Of a DNA stretch of 44,416 nucleotides, positions 6,798-15,433 are shown piece by piece. Where the stretch lies: NCBI GenBank assembly GCA_016932165.1, contig JAFGDK010000077.1, positions 1 through 44,416 on the forward strand, read 5' to 3'. A model generated the notes under the pieces. It ran no database searches and was not told the origin of the DNA. It saw only the letters and a program-made list of their open reading frames with translations. Each line of letters begins with the position of its first letter. Within the stretch, counting starts at the first letter, position 1. Both the position numbers and the translations under genes were made by a program. The stretch is from Anaerolineales bacterium (GTDB taxonomy: Bacteria > Chloroflexota > Anaerolineae > Anaerolineales > UBA11579).

Positions 6798-9140
6798 ATG
6801 CCATCCAAACGATTAATCTATTCTCTGGATCAAGGGAGAATACCTGCAACATCGGGTAACAAGGCCCTGAATCTGCACCGGTTAGTCAAACAAAAGCGCC
6901 GGGTGCCCAAAACGTATGTTTGTTCCTGGGATGCATACCGCAGGTACCAGGCAAATGACCACAGCTTGATTGATGACCTGAAGCGTGAATTGGAAGGCAT
7001 TATCAAACCCGCTGAGGCCTACGCGATTCGTTCTTCAGCAAACATTGAAGATTCTCTTGAAAGCTCCTTTGCCGGACAGTTTAAAACCGCGCTTAACATA
7101 ACGGGAGTCGATGGTGTGATCCAGGCCGTCTGGTCGGTGTGGTCTTCCACTCAAGCTCCTAATGTTTTTTCATATTTAGCAAGGCACAGTATTGATCCAG
7201 AGTCGTTGCAGATGGCAATCCTCATCCAGGAAATGGTTGTCCCAAATTATTCGGGTGTTGTGCTGACTAAAAACCCAGTGACAGGTTACGATGAGGTCAT
7301 TGTTGAGGCCGTCCAGGGATATGGAGATAAGCTGGTGCAGGGAGGTGTAACCCCTTTTAGGTGGGTAAACAAATGGGGATATTGGCTAGAAGAACCTGCG
7401 GAAGAAATCCTGGCAAGAGAATTGGTAGATACGTTGATCAGTGAGGCTAAAAGCATCTCGGAGACCATGGGATATCCGGTGGACCTGGAATGGGTCTATG
7501 ATGGGCAGGAATTCTATTGGGTCCAGGTAAGGGAAATCTCGGCACTCAACCAAGAAACAATCTATTCCAATCACCTGTCCCGAGAATTGATTCCGGGAAT
7601 GGTTAAGCCGTTGATCTTTTCAATCAATATCCCTCTCGTGAATGCTGTCTGGGTCAATTGGCTAAGTGAGATTACAGGAGACCTGGGGATTAAGCCTGAA
7701 GATTTGGCAAAGTCATTTTACTACCGTGTATATTTCAATATGGGTGTGTTGGAGAAAATATTTACCGGCCTGGGGTTCCCAGCCGAATCGGTGGAAATGT
7801 TGATGGGAATGCTGCCTTCTGGCAGCGCGCGCCCCACCTTCAAACCGACCCTGAAAACTTTTACCCGTTTACCCTGGCTGCTGGCTTTTTTCTTCGATAA
7901 ATGGCGGTTTGGCCCCAAGATGAAGCGGGCCTTGAAAAGACTCGAACCCAAGATACTCAAAACGAATTATCGAGATTTAACCCCTTTGTCGAAACAAGAC
8001 CTGATTTCAGCGATTGATAATCATTTCAGGTTAATGCAAGAAACCGCTTATTACAATGTGCTTGGTCCCTTGTTGATGGGGATGTATAACAGCACTCTCA
8101 AGTCGCTGCTCGCCAGAGAGGGTGTGGAATTTAATAACTTTGGCCTGATCGAGGGGATGACAGAACTGCTGGTATATGATCCCTCAAACAGACTGGCGAA
8201 TTTACACCAACTTTATCAATCACTCCCTGATGAAATCTGGGATAAGATTGACTTGATTTCCTATGATGGACTCAAATCGATGCCCGAAGCTCAGCGGTTC
8301 ATCACCGAATTTGACCGGTTTCTAGATGAGTTTGGACACCTGAGTGACAGCGGGAATGATTTTTCCTATGCACCCTGGCGAGAAACACCTGATCTGGTGC
8401 TGGATCTTGTCACCAGCTATCAAACGGTTCCGGAACCTGAGGATCAAAAGGTGAGCTACTCAGACCTGAATGTGTCTTGGATACAAAGGCAGTTATTGGG
8501 TTTGTTTTACCGGCGCGCCAGGGAATTTCGATTGCTGCGAGAAGAAGTCAGCCGGCTTTACACCTATGGATATGGTCTATTCCGGTATCATTACCTGGCA
8601 TTGGGAAAGATTTTTGTGGATGAAGGTATCCTAAAAAGTGATGAGGATATCTTCTATCTGTCGGATGAAGAGATCCGGTTGTTGGTGAAAGGAGAGGCGC
8701 TGCCTCAACCAGCAATACGCATCGTTGCCCAACACAAAACCAACATAGAGAAGTATGCCGATGTGATTTTGCCAAAAATAATTGTGGGGGATGAAATACC
8801 GTTAATGGATAGCAGTTCGACCAAGGTTTTAGTCGGAGTGGCCTCTTCGGGCGGGGTCTATAAGGGTCGTGTTTGTAAGGTGTCTGGACTTCAGGATATG
8901 CGAAAAGTAAATTCCGGTGATGTGCTGGTTGTGCCCTATTCGGATGTCAGTTGGACACCCCTTTTCCAAAAAGTTGGTGCGGTGATTGCTGAGTCTGGTG
9001 GATTGCTTTCGCATTCCTCCATTATTGCCAGGGAATTGAATATTCCCGCTGTGGTGAACTTAAACGGTGCAACCCTTATAAAGGATGACACGATTGTTAC
9101 TGTTGATGGCCACCAGGGAAAGGTGTTTATCCATGACTGA
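6798..9140 (+). CDS. PEP-synthase/rifampin-phosphotransferase-like dikinase
   Basis: Predicted cytoplasmic phosphotransferase of 780 residues. The N-terminal ATP-grasp domain of the PPDK/PEP-synthase type (about 1-260) shows NKALNLHRL, AIRSSANIEDS with Arg78, FAGQF (91-95) and DLEWVYDG...WVQVREI. A long, poorly conserved middle region (about 270-670) follows. The C-terminal phosphohistidine domain has ESGGLLSHSSIIARE with the likely catalytic His739, then IPAVV. The PEP/pyruvate-binding barrel of true PEP synthase is absent. This ATP-grasp, substrate and swivelling-His order is that of rifampin phosphotransferase, where the middle part binds the acceptor. The acceptor here is unknown. The gene follows the PlsY-like gene by 3 bases and overlaps the ABC ATPase start, so the cluster is probably co-expressed. 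Confidence 0.78.
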   Translation: MPSKRLIYSLDQGRIPATSGNKALNLHRLVKQKRRVPKTYVCSWDAYRRYQANDHSLIDDLKRELEGIIKPAEAYAIRSSANIEDSLESSFAGQFKTALNITGVDGVIQAVWSVWSSTQAPNVFSYLARHSIDPESLQMAILIQEMVVPNYSGVVLTKNPVTGYDEVIVEAVQGYGDKLVQGGVTPFRWVNKWGYWLEEPAEEILARELVDTLISEAKSISETMGYPVDLEWVYDGQEFYWVQVREISALNQETIYSNHLSRELIPGMVKPLIFSINIPLVNAVWVNWLSEITGDLGIKPEDLAKSFYYRVYFNMGVLEKIFTGLGFPAESVEMLMGMLPSGSARPTFKPTLKTFTRLPWLLAFFFDKWRFGPKMKRALKRLEPKILKTNYRDLTPLSKQDLISAIDNHFRLMQETAYYNVLGPLLMGMYNSTLKSLLAREGVEFNNFGLIEGMTELLVYDPSNRLANLHQLYQSLPDEIWDKIDLISYDGLKSMPEAQRFITEFDRFLDEFGHLSDSGNDFSYAPWRETPDLVLDLVTSYQTVPEPEDQKVSYSDLNVSWIQRQLLGLFYRRAREFRLLREEVSRLYTYGYGLFRYHYLALGKIFVDEGILKSDEDIFYLSDEEIRLLVKGEALPQPAIRIVAQHKTNIEKYADVILPKIIVGDEIPLMDSSSTKVLVGVASSGGVYKGRVCKVSGLQDMRKVNSGDVLVVPYSDVSWTPLFQKVGAVIAESGGLLSHSSIIARELNIPAVVNLNGATLIKDDTIVTVDGHQGKVFIHD

Positions 9141-9912
9141 TAATAAAGAGGAAGGGCGAACTTTGACGGTACTGAATACTAAGCACTTGCGAAAAGAATA
9201 CAGAATGGGTGATCATCTTGTGATTGCACTTGACGATGTGGATTTCAAGGTGGAAAAAGGAGAGTTTATTGCGATCATGGGGCCTTCTGGCAGCGGAAAA
9301 TCCACTCTCCTGCACCTGTTGGGAGGATTAGATGCGCCAACAGATGGCGAGGTGGTGCTGGCAGGGGACAATCTTTCTAAATTAAATGAATACCAGGCAA
9401 CTCTGGCTCGGCGTCATAATGTCGGATTTGTCTTCCAGTTTTTTAATTTATTGCCAACTTTGTCTGCGCAGGAAAACATCTTGCTGCCAATTATTATCGA
9501 TGAAAAGAACCCGAAAGACTATGCCGAATGGCTGGATCAGCTTCTATCTTTGGTGGGTTTATCAGACCGGAGGGACCACAAACCTGACCAATTATCCGGC
9601 GGTGAGCAGCAAAGGGTTGCGATTGCCCGGGCGCTTATCACTAAGCCTGCAATTTTGCTGGCGGATGAACCTACAGGGAATCTGGACTCAAAAACCGGCA
9701 CGGCAATCATGGAGTTAATTCGTAAAACATCTCAGGAGCTGGAACAAACAGTGATCATGGTTTCCCATGATCCAAGAGCCGCATCCTACGCTCAGAAAGT
9801 GATTTTCTTACGCGATGGAAAAATCATTCATACCTATCAACCTGAGAGATCATCATTGATAGAAGACCGCCTGGATATGATCATTGAAGTTATGCGGCGC
9901 CTTGAGGCTTGA
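9133..9912 (+). CDS. LolD/MacB-type ABC transporter ATPase
   Basis: ATP-binding subunit of about 259 residues for the FtsX-type permease that follows. It has Walker A GPSGSGKST, Q-loop region FVFQFFNLLPTLSAQEN, signature LSGGEQQRVAIARAL, Walker B ILLADEPTGNLDS and the H-loop SHD. Start choice: ATG 9133 lies inside the last codons of the dikinase gene (8-base overlap), giving a normal N-terminus ahead of the LNTKHLRKEY strand; an earlier in-frame start at 9085 would only add residues encoded inside the dikinase. The C-terminus has a 30-residue extension (ERSSLIEDRLDMIIEVMRRLEA) beyond a typical LolD. The permease start is 2 bases after its stop. Confidence 0.92.
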   Translation: MTDNKEEGRTLTVLNTKHLRKEYRMGDHLVIALDDVDFKVEKGEFIAIMGPSGSGKSTLLHLLGGLDAPTDGEVVLAGDNLSKLNEYQATLARRHNVGFVFQFFNLLPTLSAQENILLPIIIDEKNPKDYAEWLDQLLSLVGLSDRRDHKPDQLSGGEQQRVAIARALITKPAILLADEPTGNLDSKTGTAIMELIRKTSQELEQTVIMVSHDPRAASYAQKVIFLRDGKIIHTYQPERSSLIEDRLDMIIEVMRRLEA

Positions 9913-9914
9913 AA

Positions 9915-12509
9915 ATGGGTTGGATCAGGCAAATCCGTTACATTACGATTCGGTCTATCCAGGCTCGATCGCGGCGGTATTTACTTAGCGGCTTTGGCAT
10001 TGTGATCGGTGTGGCCACATTTCTTTCAATTGGGATCACCAACCAGGCCGCATTGAACTCTATCGTCACTTTATTTGAGAACACCTCGGGCAAAACCCAG
10101 TTGATGGTGACGAGTGCAAGTAATGATCAGGGCGGTTTTTCAGAGACTTTGCATGGGGTGGTGGAAAATTATCCTGGGATTCAGGCCGCCGCACCCAGTA
10201 TCTCGGTCTTTTCCGTGCTTTCTAACGAAGTTGTCGCTGAAACAATGACCTTTGGAATCTTTGGCGCGTCAACTGAGGGCTTGCAACTAAACGGGATTGA
10301 TCCGGTCAATGAACAGAGCCTGCGGGAGTATACGATCACAGAGGGCACGTTCTTCAATGAAAACAGCCATAATCACGAAGTGATTTTGGTAGATGACTAT
10401 GCTGCAGATAAGTCGATTCAAGTTGGCGATTGGATTGGGATTCTCACACCAAATGGCGTTGCCCAAATACGGGTCTTGGGCTTGATTGCACGAGAAGGGC
10501 CTGGCCAGACCAATAATGGTGCTTTTGGTATTCTTCCCTTGTCTGTTGTCCAGGAGTTGTTCAATCGCGTTGGAGAAATTGATCAAATTGATCTCCTGTC
10601 CGATCAATCTAATCCTCCTGAAACAGAATTGGAGTTGCTTAAGAACAACCTTCAGCAACGGTTGGGTGATGATGTGACGATAAGTTACCCATCCGCCCGC
10701 GGGGATCGGATGACTCAAATGCTTCAAAGCTACCAGATTGGATTGAACTTCATGAGTGGGGTGGCTTTATTTGTTGGGGCATTTTTAATCTACAATTCTT
10801 TCGCCATGACGGTCATCGAGCGTACACGTGAATTTGGGATGTTACGCACGATTGGAATGACGCGCAGGCAGATCACGGGATTGGTGATGATTGAAGCCGG
10901 GATATTGGGGGGGCTGGGTTCATTTTTGGGCCTTTTCGTTGGAATGCTTTTGGCACAAGGATTAACACAACTGATGGAAGTTGTTCTTAATCAGTCCTTG
11001 GTTGGCATCGAAACACCCCTTGAGAATTTAATCTCCAGCTGGCTGATTGGTGTAGCAGTAACATTTTTGGCCTCTGGAATTCCCGCGTGGAAGGCTGGCC
11101 GGATCTCGCCAATGGAAGCCTTAAGTGTTCGAGCGAGATCAAATGAGGGCTGGTTGATCTGGAATGGCTGGAAGGTCGGTTTGGTATTATTCCTATTTTC
11201 AGCTGTATTGCTGATTATTAACCCATTTCCATATGATGTGCAATTTCGGTTGGGTAGTTTTACGGTATTTGGCTTATTTGGTGGAGTGACACTCTTGATC
11301 CCCTCTACGATTGGCATTTGGGAAAATGCGGGAAGGCCGGCAATAAAATTATTGTTTGGGGCCAGCGGGGATTTAGGCGCCCGGAATGTGAGAAGGTCTC
11401 GTCAAAGGACAACCCTGACGGTAGCAGCGATGATGGTTGGGGTTGCGATGGTGGTGATTACCAGGGGGATGACAGAATCTTTTGCGGGGGACCTGCAGGA
11501 ATGGATAAATGCATATATTGGGGGAGATATTTATACCAGCTCCTCCATCCCGATGCGAGTTGATATCGGGCAAAGAATCGATTCCGTTCCAGGGGTGAAA
11601 GCAGTCACTCCTATCAGATATTTGAGTATTGATTGGCAGCAGCCAAATGGCGAGATTGAAGAAATTAATTTCATGGCGATAGATCCTGCCACATATACCC
11701 AGGTGACTGAAATCTTATTCAGCGATGAAAATACAAGTTATGATGCGGTTCTTAGGGAATTCCAAAAAGGCGGTGGAGTTTTTATTTCCACCGTTCTGGC
11801 AGAGAAATATGACTTGTCGCCGGGAGATGTGGTCAGGTTACGAACAAGGACAGGCTACAAAGCATTCAATGTAATTGCAGTGGTTGTCGATTTCTACAAC
11901 CAGGGCGTTGTGGTACAGGGAAATTGGGATGATATGCGGCGTTATTTCCGTGTAAATGACGCCAGTACTTTCTTGGTTGGTGTAGATCAAGCTTATGCTG
12001 TTGCAGAAGTCTTAGAGAATATTGATGAGTTATACGGGCAGCGATATCGTCTGGTGCTGGAATCCAACGAATCAATTCGCAGCCGCATTCAAAATTTAAT
12101 GGATCAGGCATTTAGCATGTTTGATGTCATGGCTTTGATTTCAGTTGTTGTGGGTTGTTTGGGAATAGTGAATACACTGACGATGAGCGTCATTGAGCGC
12201 ACAAAGGAGATTGGGATGTTACGGGCAATTGGGACAACTCGATCTCAAATTGTGCAAATGGTGCTGGCAGAGGGGATGCTGATGGGCATACTTGGGGGAA
12301 TTTTGGGATTATTCACAGGGATGATACTTGCCAGGATTATCTTTATAGGAATGACCACAATGTCAGGCTACCAGTTGACATTTGTCATGCCTTTAGGGGG
12401 GGTTATTTTCAGCTTTGTTGGAGCGCTTATCATCTCACTGATTGCCGCTCTTTTCCCCGCGCGAAGAGCGGCCAATATCCAAATTCTAGAAGCTGTTCAT
12501 TACGAGTAG
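9915..12509 (+). CDS. FtsX-type ABC permease with two FtsX domains
   Basis: Membrane protein of about 864 residues. An N-terminal helix (RYLLSGFGIVIGVATFLSIGI) is followed by a large extracytoplasmic MacB-PCD-like domain, then a first FtsX domain (about 275-395, with ERTREFGMLRTIGMTRRQI), a central helix pair, a second N-terminal helix with its own extracytoplasmic domain (from about 490, RRSRQRTTLTVAAMMVGVAM) and a second FtsX domain (about 740-860, ERTKEIGMLRAIGTTRSQI). This duplicated layout is that of type VII exporters that handle lipids, lipoproteins or peptides at the membrane face. I chose ATG 9915, with GAGG seven bases upstream, over a TTG at 9909. It ends 14 bases from the convergent HlyD-type gene. 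Confidence 0.9.
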   Translation: MGWIRQIRYITIRSIQARSRRYLLSGFGIVIGVATFLSIGITNQAALNSIVTLFENTSGKTQLMVTSASNDQGGFSETLHGVVENYPGIQAAAPSISVFSVLSNEVVAETMTFGIFGASTEGLQLNGIDPVNEQSLREYTITEGTFFNENSHNHEVILVDDYAADKSIQVGDWIGILTPNGVAQIRVLGLIAREGPGQTNNGAFGILPLSVVQELFNRVGEIDQIDLLSDQSNPPETELELLKNNLQQRLGDDVTISYPSARGDRMTQMLQSYQIGLNFMSGVALFVGAFLIYNSFAMTVIERTREFGMLRTIGMTRRQITGLVMIEAGILGGLGSFLGLFVGMLLAQGLTQLMEVVLNQSLVGIETPLENLISSWLIGVAVTFLASGIPAWKAGRISPMEALSVRARSNEGWLIWNGWKVGLVLFLFSAVLLIINPFPYDVQFRLGSFTVFGLFGGVTLLIPSTIGIWENAGRPAIKLLFGASGDLGARNVRRSRQRTTLTVAAMMVGVAMVVITRGMTESFAGDLQEWINAYIGGDIYTSSSIPMRVDIGQRIDSVPGVKAVTPIRYLSIDWQQPNGEIEEINFMAIDPATYTQVTEILFSDENTSYDAVLREFQKGGGVFISTVLAEKYDLSPGDVVRLRTRTGYKAFNVIAVVVDFYNQGVVVQGNWDDMRRYFRVNDASTFLVGVDQAYAVAEVLENIDELYGQRYRLVLESNESIRSRIQNLMDQAFSMFDVMALISVVVGCLGIVNTLTMSVIERTKEIGMLRAIGTTRSQIVQMVLAEGMLMGILGGILGLFTGMILARIIFIGMTTMSGYQLTFVMPLGGVIFSFVGALIISLIAALFPARRAANIQILEAVHYE

Positions 12510-12523
12510 AGAACTAAAAAGGA

Positions 12524-13309
12524 CTAATTGTTAATCTCGATTTTAGTAAAAGCGCTCATTCCCCATAACAGTCCCTCTGGGATATGATCCAATTCAATAG
12601 TGACAGTGTAATACACGCCGGCCACTGCCGCGTTGCGGAGGGAAATATTTAACACCTTGCCTTTTACCAAGGTCTCTGGCAAGGCATCAAAGACCACCTC
12701 TGCGCTATTGCCAATACTAATCTTGGCAACATCAACCTCACTTAAATCACTGGTATGCACTTGCAGTGAGGATAAGTCTGCTATTAGAAGGATGGGTGCA
12801 CCAGGATTTACAATTTCACCCTGATTTACGAAAATATCAATGACGGTTCCGTCAATTGGGGAATAAAGACGAGTGCTCTCCAAGTTTAATTGAGCCTGTT
12901 CCACCCCGGCAGCCGCAATTTCTACTGCAGCACGAGCTGCATCAATATCCTGGTCTGTGGCTATCTCAGAATCTTCAACTTGCTCAAGGGTGGCATTGGC
13001 GCTTTCTAGCTGCGCCTGTGCGATTTTAAGGTTCAACATGGCGGCATCAGTGTTCAAGGTTGCCAAGAGTTGTCCCTGTTGCACTTCTTGGCCAATAGAG
13101 GCGGACCCCAACAGGTTGAGGTCCTTTCCCCCGGTAAAGAATGCAACATTAGCCCACCTGGCTGGAACGACTGTTCCCGAAGCGCTGATCGTGGTTTCCT
13201 CAATTTGGGATGGGTTCTCTGCTGGATTGGAAGGCACTTGTTGGTTGTCGGTTTGAGCACAGCCTGCCAAAAGGAGCATTAACAATAACCCCGCTATAAG
13301 TTTTTTCAT
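12524..13309 (-). CDS. HlyD/MacA-like adaptor lipoprotein
   Basis: Predicted lipoprotein of 261 residues with signal peptide and lipobox LLAGC (Cys17). A first half-biotinyl-like segment (about 40-75, SASGTVVPARW...IGQEVQQGQLLATL) is followed by a short helical hairpin (about 80-135), the second lipoyl half (LYSPIDGTVIDIFVNQGEIVNPGAPILLIADLS) and a beta-barrel domain ending WGMSAFTKIEI. This is a membrane-fusion-type adaptor. ATG 13309 has AGGAGT six bases upstream; a GTG at 13312 would add one residue. It lies convergent with the FtsX-type permease rather than in its operon, but is the obvious adaptor candidate for that exporter. Chloroflexota are often described as having one membrane; if so here, the adaptor would act outside the cell membrane. 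Confidence 0.87.
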   Translation of the reverse strand: MKKLIAGLLLMLLLAGCAQTDNQQVPSNPAENPSQIEETTISASGTVVPARWANVAFFTGGKDLNLLGSASIGQEVQQGQLLATLNTDAAMLNLKIAQAQLESANATLEQVEDSEIATDQDIDAARAAVEIAAAGVEQAQLNLESTRLYSPIDGTVIDIFVNQGEIVNPGAPILLIADLSSLQVHTSDLSEVDVAKISIGNSAEVVFDALPETLVKGKVLNISLRNAAVAGVYYTVTIELDHIPEGLLWGMSAFTKIEINN

Positions 13310-13388
13310 CACTTACTCCTATCTGAAGTTCTATTGTCCAATTATAGTCTCAAAATTTTATCCCGGACAAGAACCTGTTTGGATTATA

Positions 13389-13416
13389 AAAATGCTGGCT
13401 ACATAACCAGCATTTT
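13389..13416 (-). terminator. Rho-independent terminator after the GGDEF gene
   Basis: AAAATGCTGG (13389-13398) and CCAGCATTTT (13407-13416) form a ten-pair stem with an eight-base loop. On the minus strand the right arm ends in a short T run. It separates the TPR-GGDEF gene from the adaptor lipoprotein gene, so these are probably not one operon. Confidence 0.75.
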
Positions 13417-13463
13417 ATTTATACACTTTGAGGGATATAAAACCCCAACCCGCTGATTTTCAG

Positions 13464-15119
13464 CTATTTCGCCTTCAGCGAATTATTATAAGCCGCCACC
13501 TGATTGCGGCCGTTCTTCTTGGCGATATACAGCGCTTGGTCGGCCCGGTCGAGTAAGGCATCGGGAGACATGATCTCTCCCTTTTCAAGGCTGGCAACCC
13601 CGATACTGACCGTGATCGAGATTTTCAGTTCACTGCTGACCGTCGGCTGTTTGCTGATAATCCGCCACAGGCGGTCGGCTACCATCACGGCCTGGTTCAG
13701 GGGTGTCTCTGGCAGCAGCACCGCAAATTCCTCACCGCCGTACCGGCAGGCAACATCTACTCGCCGCAGAGTCTTGTTGATCTTTTTGGCCACCTCCACA
13801 ATCACCCTGTCCCCCACCAGGTGCCCAAACTCATCATTCACCGATTTGAAATGGTCAATGTCCAGCATGATCAAAGACAGCGGCTGGTTGTACCGCCGGC
13901 TGCGGTTCATCTCCTGGCGGATCAATTCAAAGAAGTGCCGCCGGTTTTTTAATTCCGTCAATGGATCAAGCGTCACCATCCGTTCCAGTTCTGCCTGTAT
14001 TTTGGTGCGCTCTTCAATCTCGCGCAGCAGGGCCGCATTCTCCAGACGGAATTCCTCCCGGTCTTGCTGGGTTTCCTGCAGGCGGTGGATCAGTTCCAGG
14101 CTCTTTATCCGGGTGGCTATATCTTGATCGAACACCGCTTCTTTTATCTTGTGATACTGTTTGAAATGCGCTAATGCTTCTTTATAGCTACCGCTTTGCT
14201 GGTACACCTGCGAGACTAAAAAATGAACTTCCGAAACGCGCTTCTGGTTCAGCCCATCTTCGGAATAATCGAGGGCTTGCAGCAGCTCACGCAGGGCGGT
14301 TGAGTTTTTTCCCTGCTGGAAAGCCAGCTCGCCGATCAGGGTATGCGCCTGGGCTGCGCCGGGATGGTATTCAATTCCTTCACAGATCTCTAAAGAATCC
14401 TGGAAATGAGTCAAGGCCTGATCTGCCAGTCCCATCAAAAAATAGATTTCTCCCACTCGATTTAAGGCGGTTGCTTCTCCCCGCGGATTATTATCACCCT
14501 GATACTGCTGGATAGATTGCTGCCCAAAGTTGAGCGCTTTTTCATATTCACCCAGATTAAGATAGGCGATGCTCAAATTCTCCAACAGACTGGCTTCTAC
14601 CTGGGTGGTCTTGCCGTTGGTCATCAATGAATAACTTTGGTTCAGGTAGTCAAGTGCCCGAGAGAAATCCTCCATCCGCAAATAGAGGAACCCAAGATTA
14701 TTCAACACTCTGGATTTCAGCCACGAATCATCCATCTGGTTGGCGGCATTCAAGGCCTGCTGAAAATTTTCCAGCGCTTCAGCGTAGGTGCCCAAATGGG
14801 CATGCGCCAATCCGATGATATTCAGGCTGCGCGCCGCCCCGCTTTGCAGCCCGATCCCAATATAGATGGCGTGGGCTTCCAAGGCATTTTCCAGCGCTTT
14901 ATCGTAGGACATCAATAAAATATTCAGCGAGGCAAGTTCCATCTGCAGCCGGCCGATCTGATTTTTCAGCGAACGCGGCGCTCTTTCCACCTGATCTGCT
15001 TCTTGTATGGCTGCATGGCACAGACGCAGAGCTTCCAAGGGTCTGCTGCCGCTGATTTCCTGAACTGTTTTCCCGACCTTATCCAGATGGGCTTCAATCT
15101 CGGTCACTGACTTCATCAT
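13464..15119 (-). CDS. TPR-repeat diguanylate cyclase (GGDEF)
   Basis: Cytoplasmic protein of about 551 residues. Roughly eight tetratricopeptide repeats (about 20-360, for example SLNIIGLAHAHLGTYAEALENF) lead into a coiled coil (about 360-400) and a C-terminal GGDEF domain. The active-site loop is GGEEF in CRYGGEEFAVLLPE and an inhibitory RxxD site (RRVD) lies five residues before it, so it should make cyclic di-GMP and be product-inhibited. The TPRs probably receive a protein signal. Start choice is uncertain: I use the ATG at 15119 ahead of KSVTEIEAH; the frame stays open to 15341, but the extra 74 residues look untranslated and the ribosome site is weak either way. No EAL domain is present. 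Confidence 0.85.
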   Translation of the reverse strand: MMKSVTEIEAHLDKVGKTVQEISGSRPLEALRLCHAAIQEADQVERAPRSLKNQIGRLQMELASLNILLMSYDKALENALEAHAIYIGIGLQSGAARSLNIIGLAHAHLGTYAEALENFQQALNAANQMDDSWLKSRVLNNLGFLYLRMEDFSRALDYLNQSYSLMTNGKTTQVEASLLENLSIAYLNLGEYEKALNFGQQSIQQYQGDNNPRGEATALNRVGEIYFLMGLADQALTHFQDSLEICEGIEYHPGAAQAHTLIGELAFQQGKNSTALRELLQALDYSEDGLNQKRVSEVHFLVSQVYQQSGSYKEALAHFKQYHKIKEAVFDQDIATRIKSLELIHRLQETQQDREEFRLENAALLREIEERTKIQAELERMVTLDPLTELKNRRHFFELIRQEMNRSRRYNQPLSLIMLDIDHFKSVNDEFGHLVGDRVIVEVAKKINKTLRRVDVACRYGGEEFAVLLPETPLNQAVMVADRLWRIISKQPTVSSELKISITVSIGVASLEKGEIMSPDALLDRADQALYIAKKNGRNQVAAYNNSLKAK

Positions 15120-15433
15120 GTACCCATCAGTATACACGATTTGTGCCACTCCAATTAAAAAGTAGAGCCAGAGCGGGATATCGCCGGATAAGACGGTAAT
15201 TTCCAGTTGACCAGATAATCGGTTTGTACCCCAAACACTCGCCGCAGGATCAAACCCTCGGTTAGATTCAGGAGTTTGGCCTGCGGCTGAACCTGAGCAC
15301 AAAATGGATGCCGTCCAAATCACTAGCTGCCTATTCACCAATCACTGGTTTATATAAGTTGCCTGTTTTTTGAAATGACTATACACTTAACCCGCGTCCA
15401 AATCAGGATTACGCAGTTGGAAGGAAAGCACAT
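15120..15433. other. Divergent intergenic region with a possible promoter for the gene at 15434
   Basis: About 314 bases. On the plus strand TTGCCT (15359-15364) is followed 17 bases later by TACACT (15382-15387), or 15 bases later by TATACA, a plausible sigma-70-type promoter. GGAAGGAAAG near 15419-15428 is the ribosome site for ATG 15434. The minus-strand frame running into this region from the GGDEF gene shows no convincing coding character. Nothing else was recognised. Confidence 0.4.

Noticed and set aside
15120..15341. N-terminal extension of the TPR-GGDEF protein by 74 residues
   Set aside because: No ribosome site, no family similarity, and the region probably holds divergent promoters. 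It cannot be fully excluded because the hydrophobic segment LWLYFLIGVAQIV could be a membrane helix.
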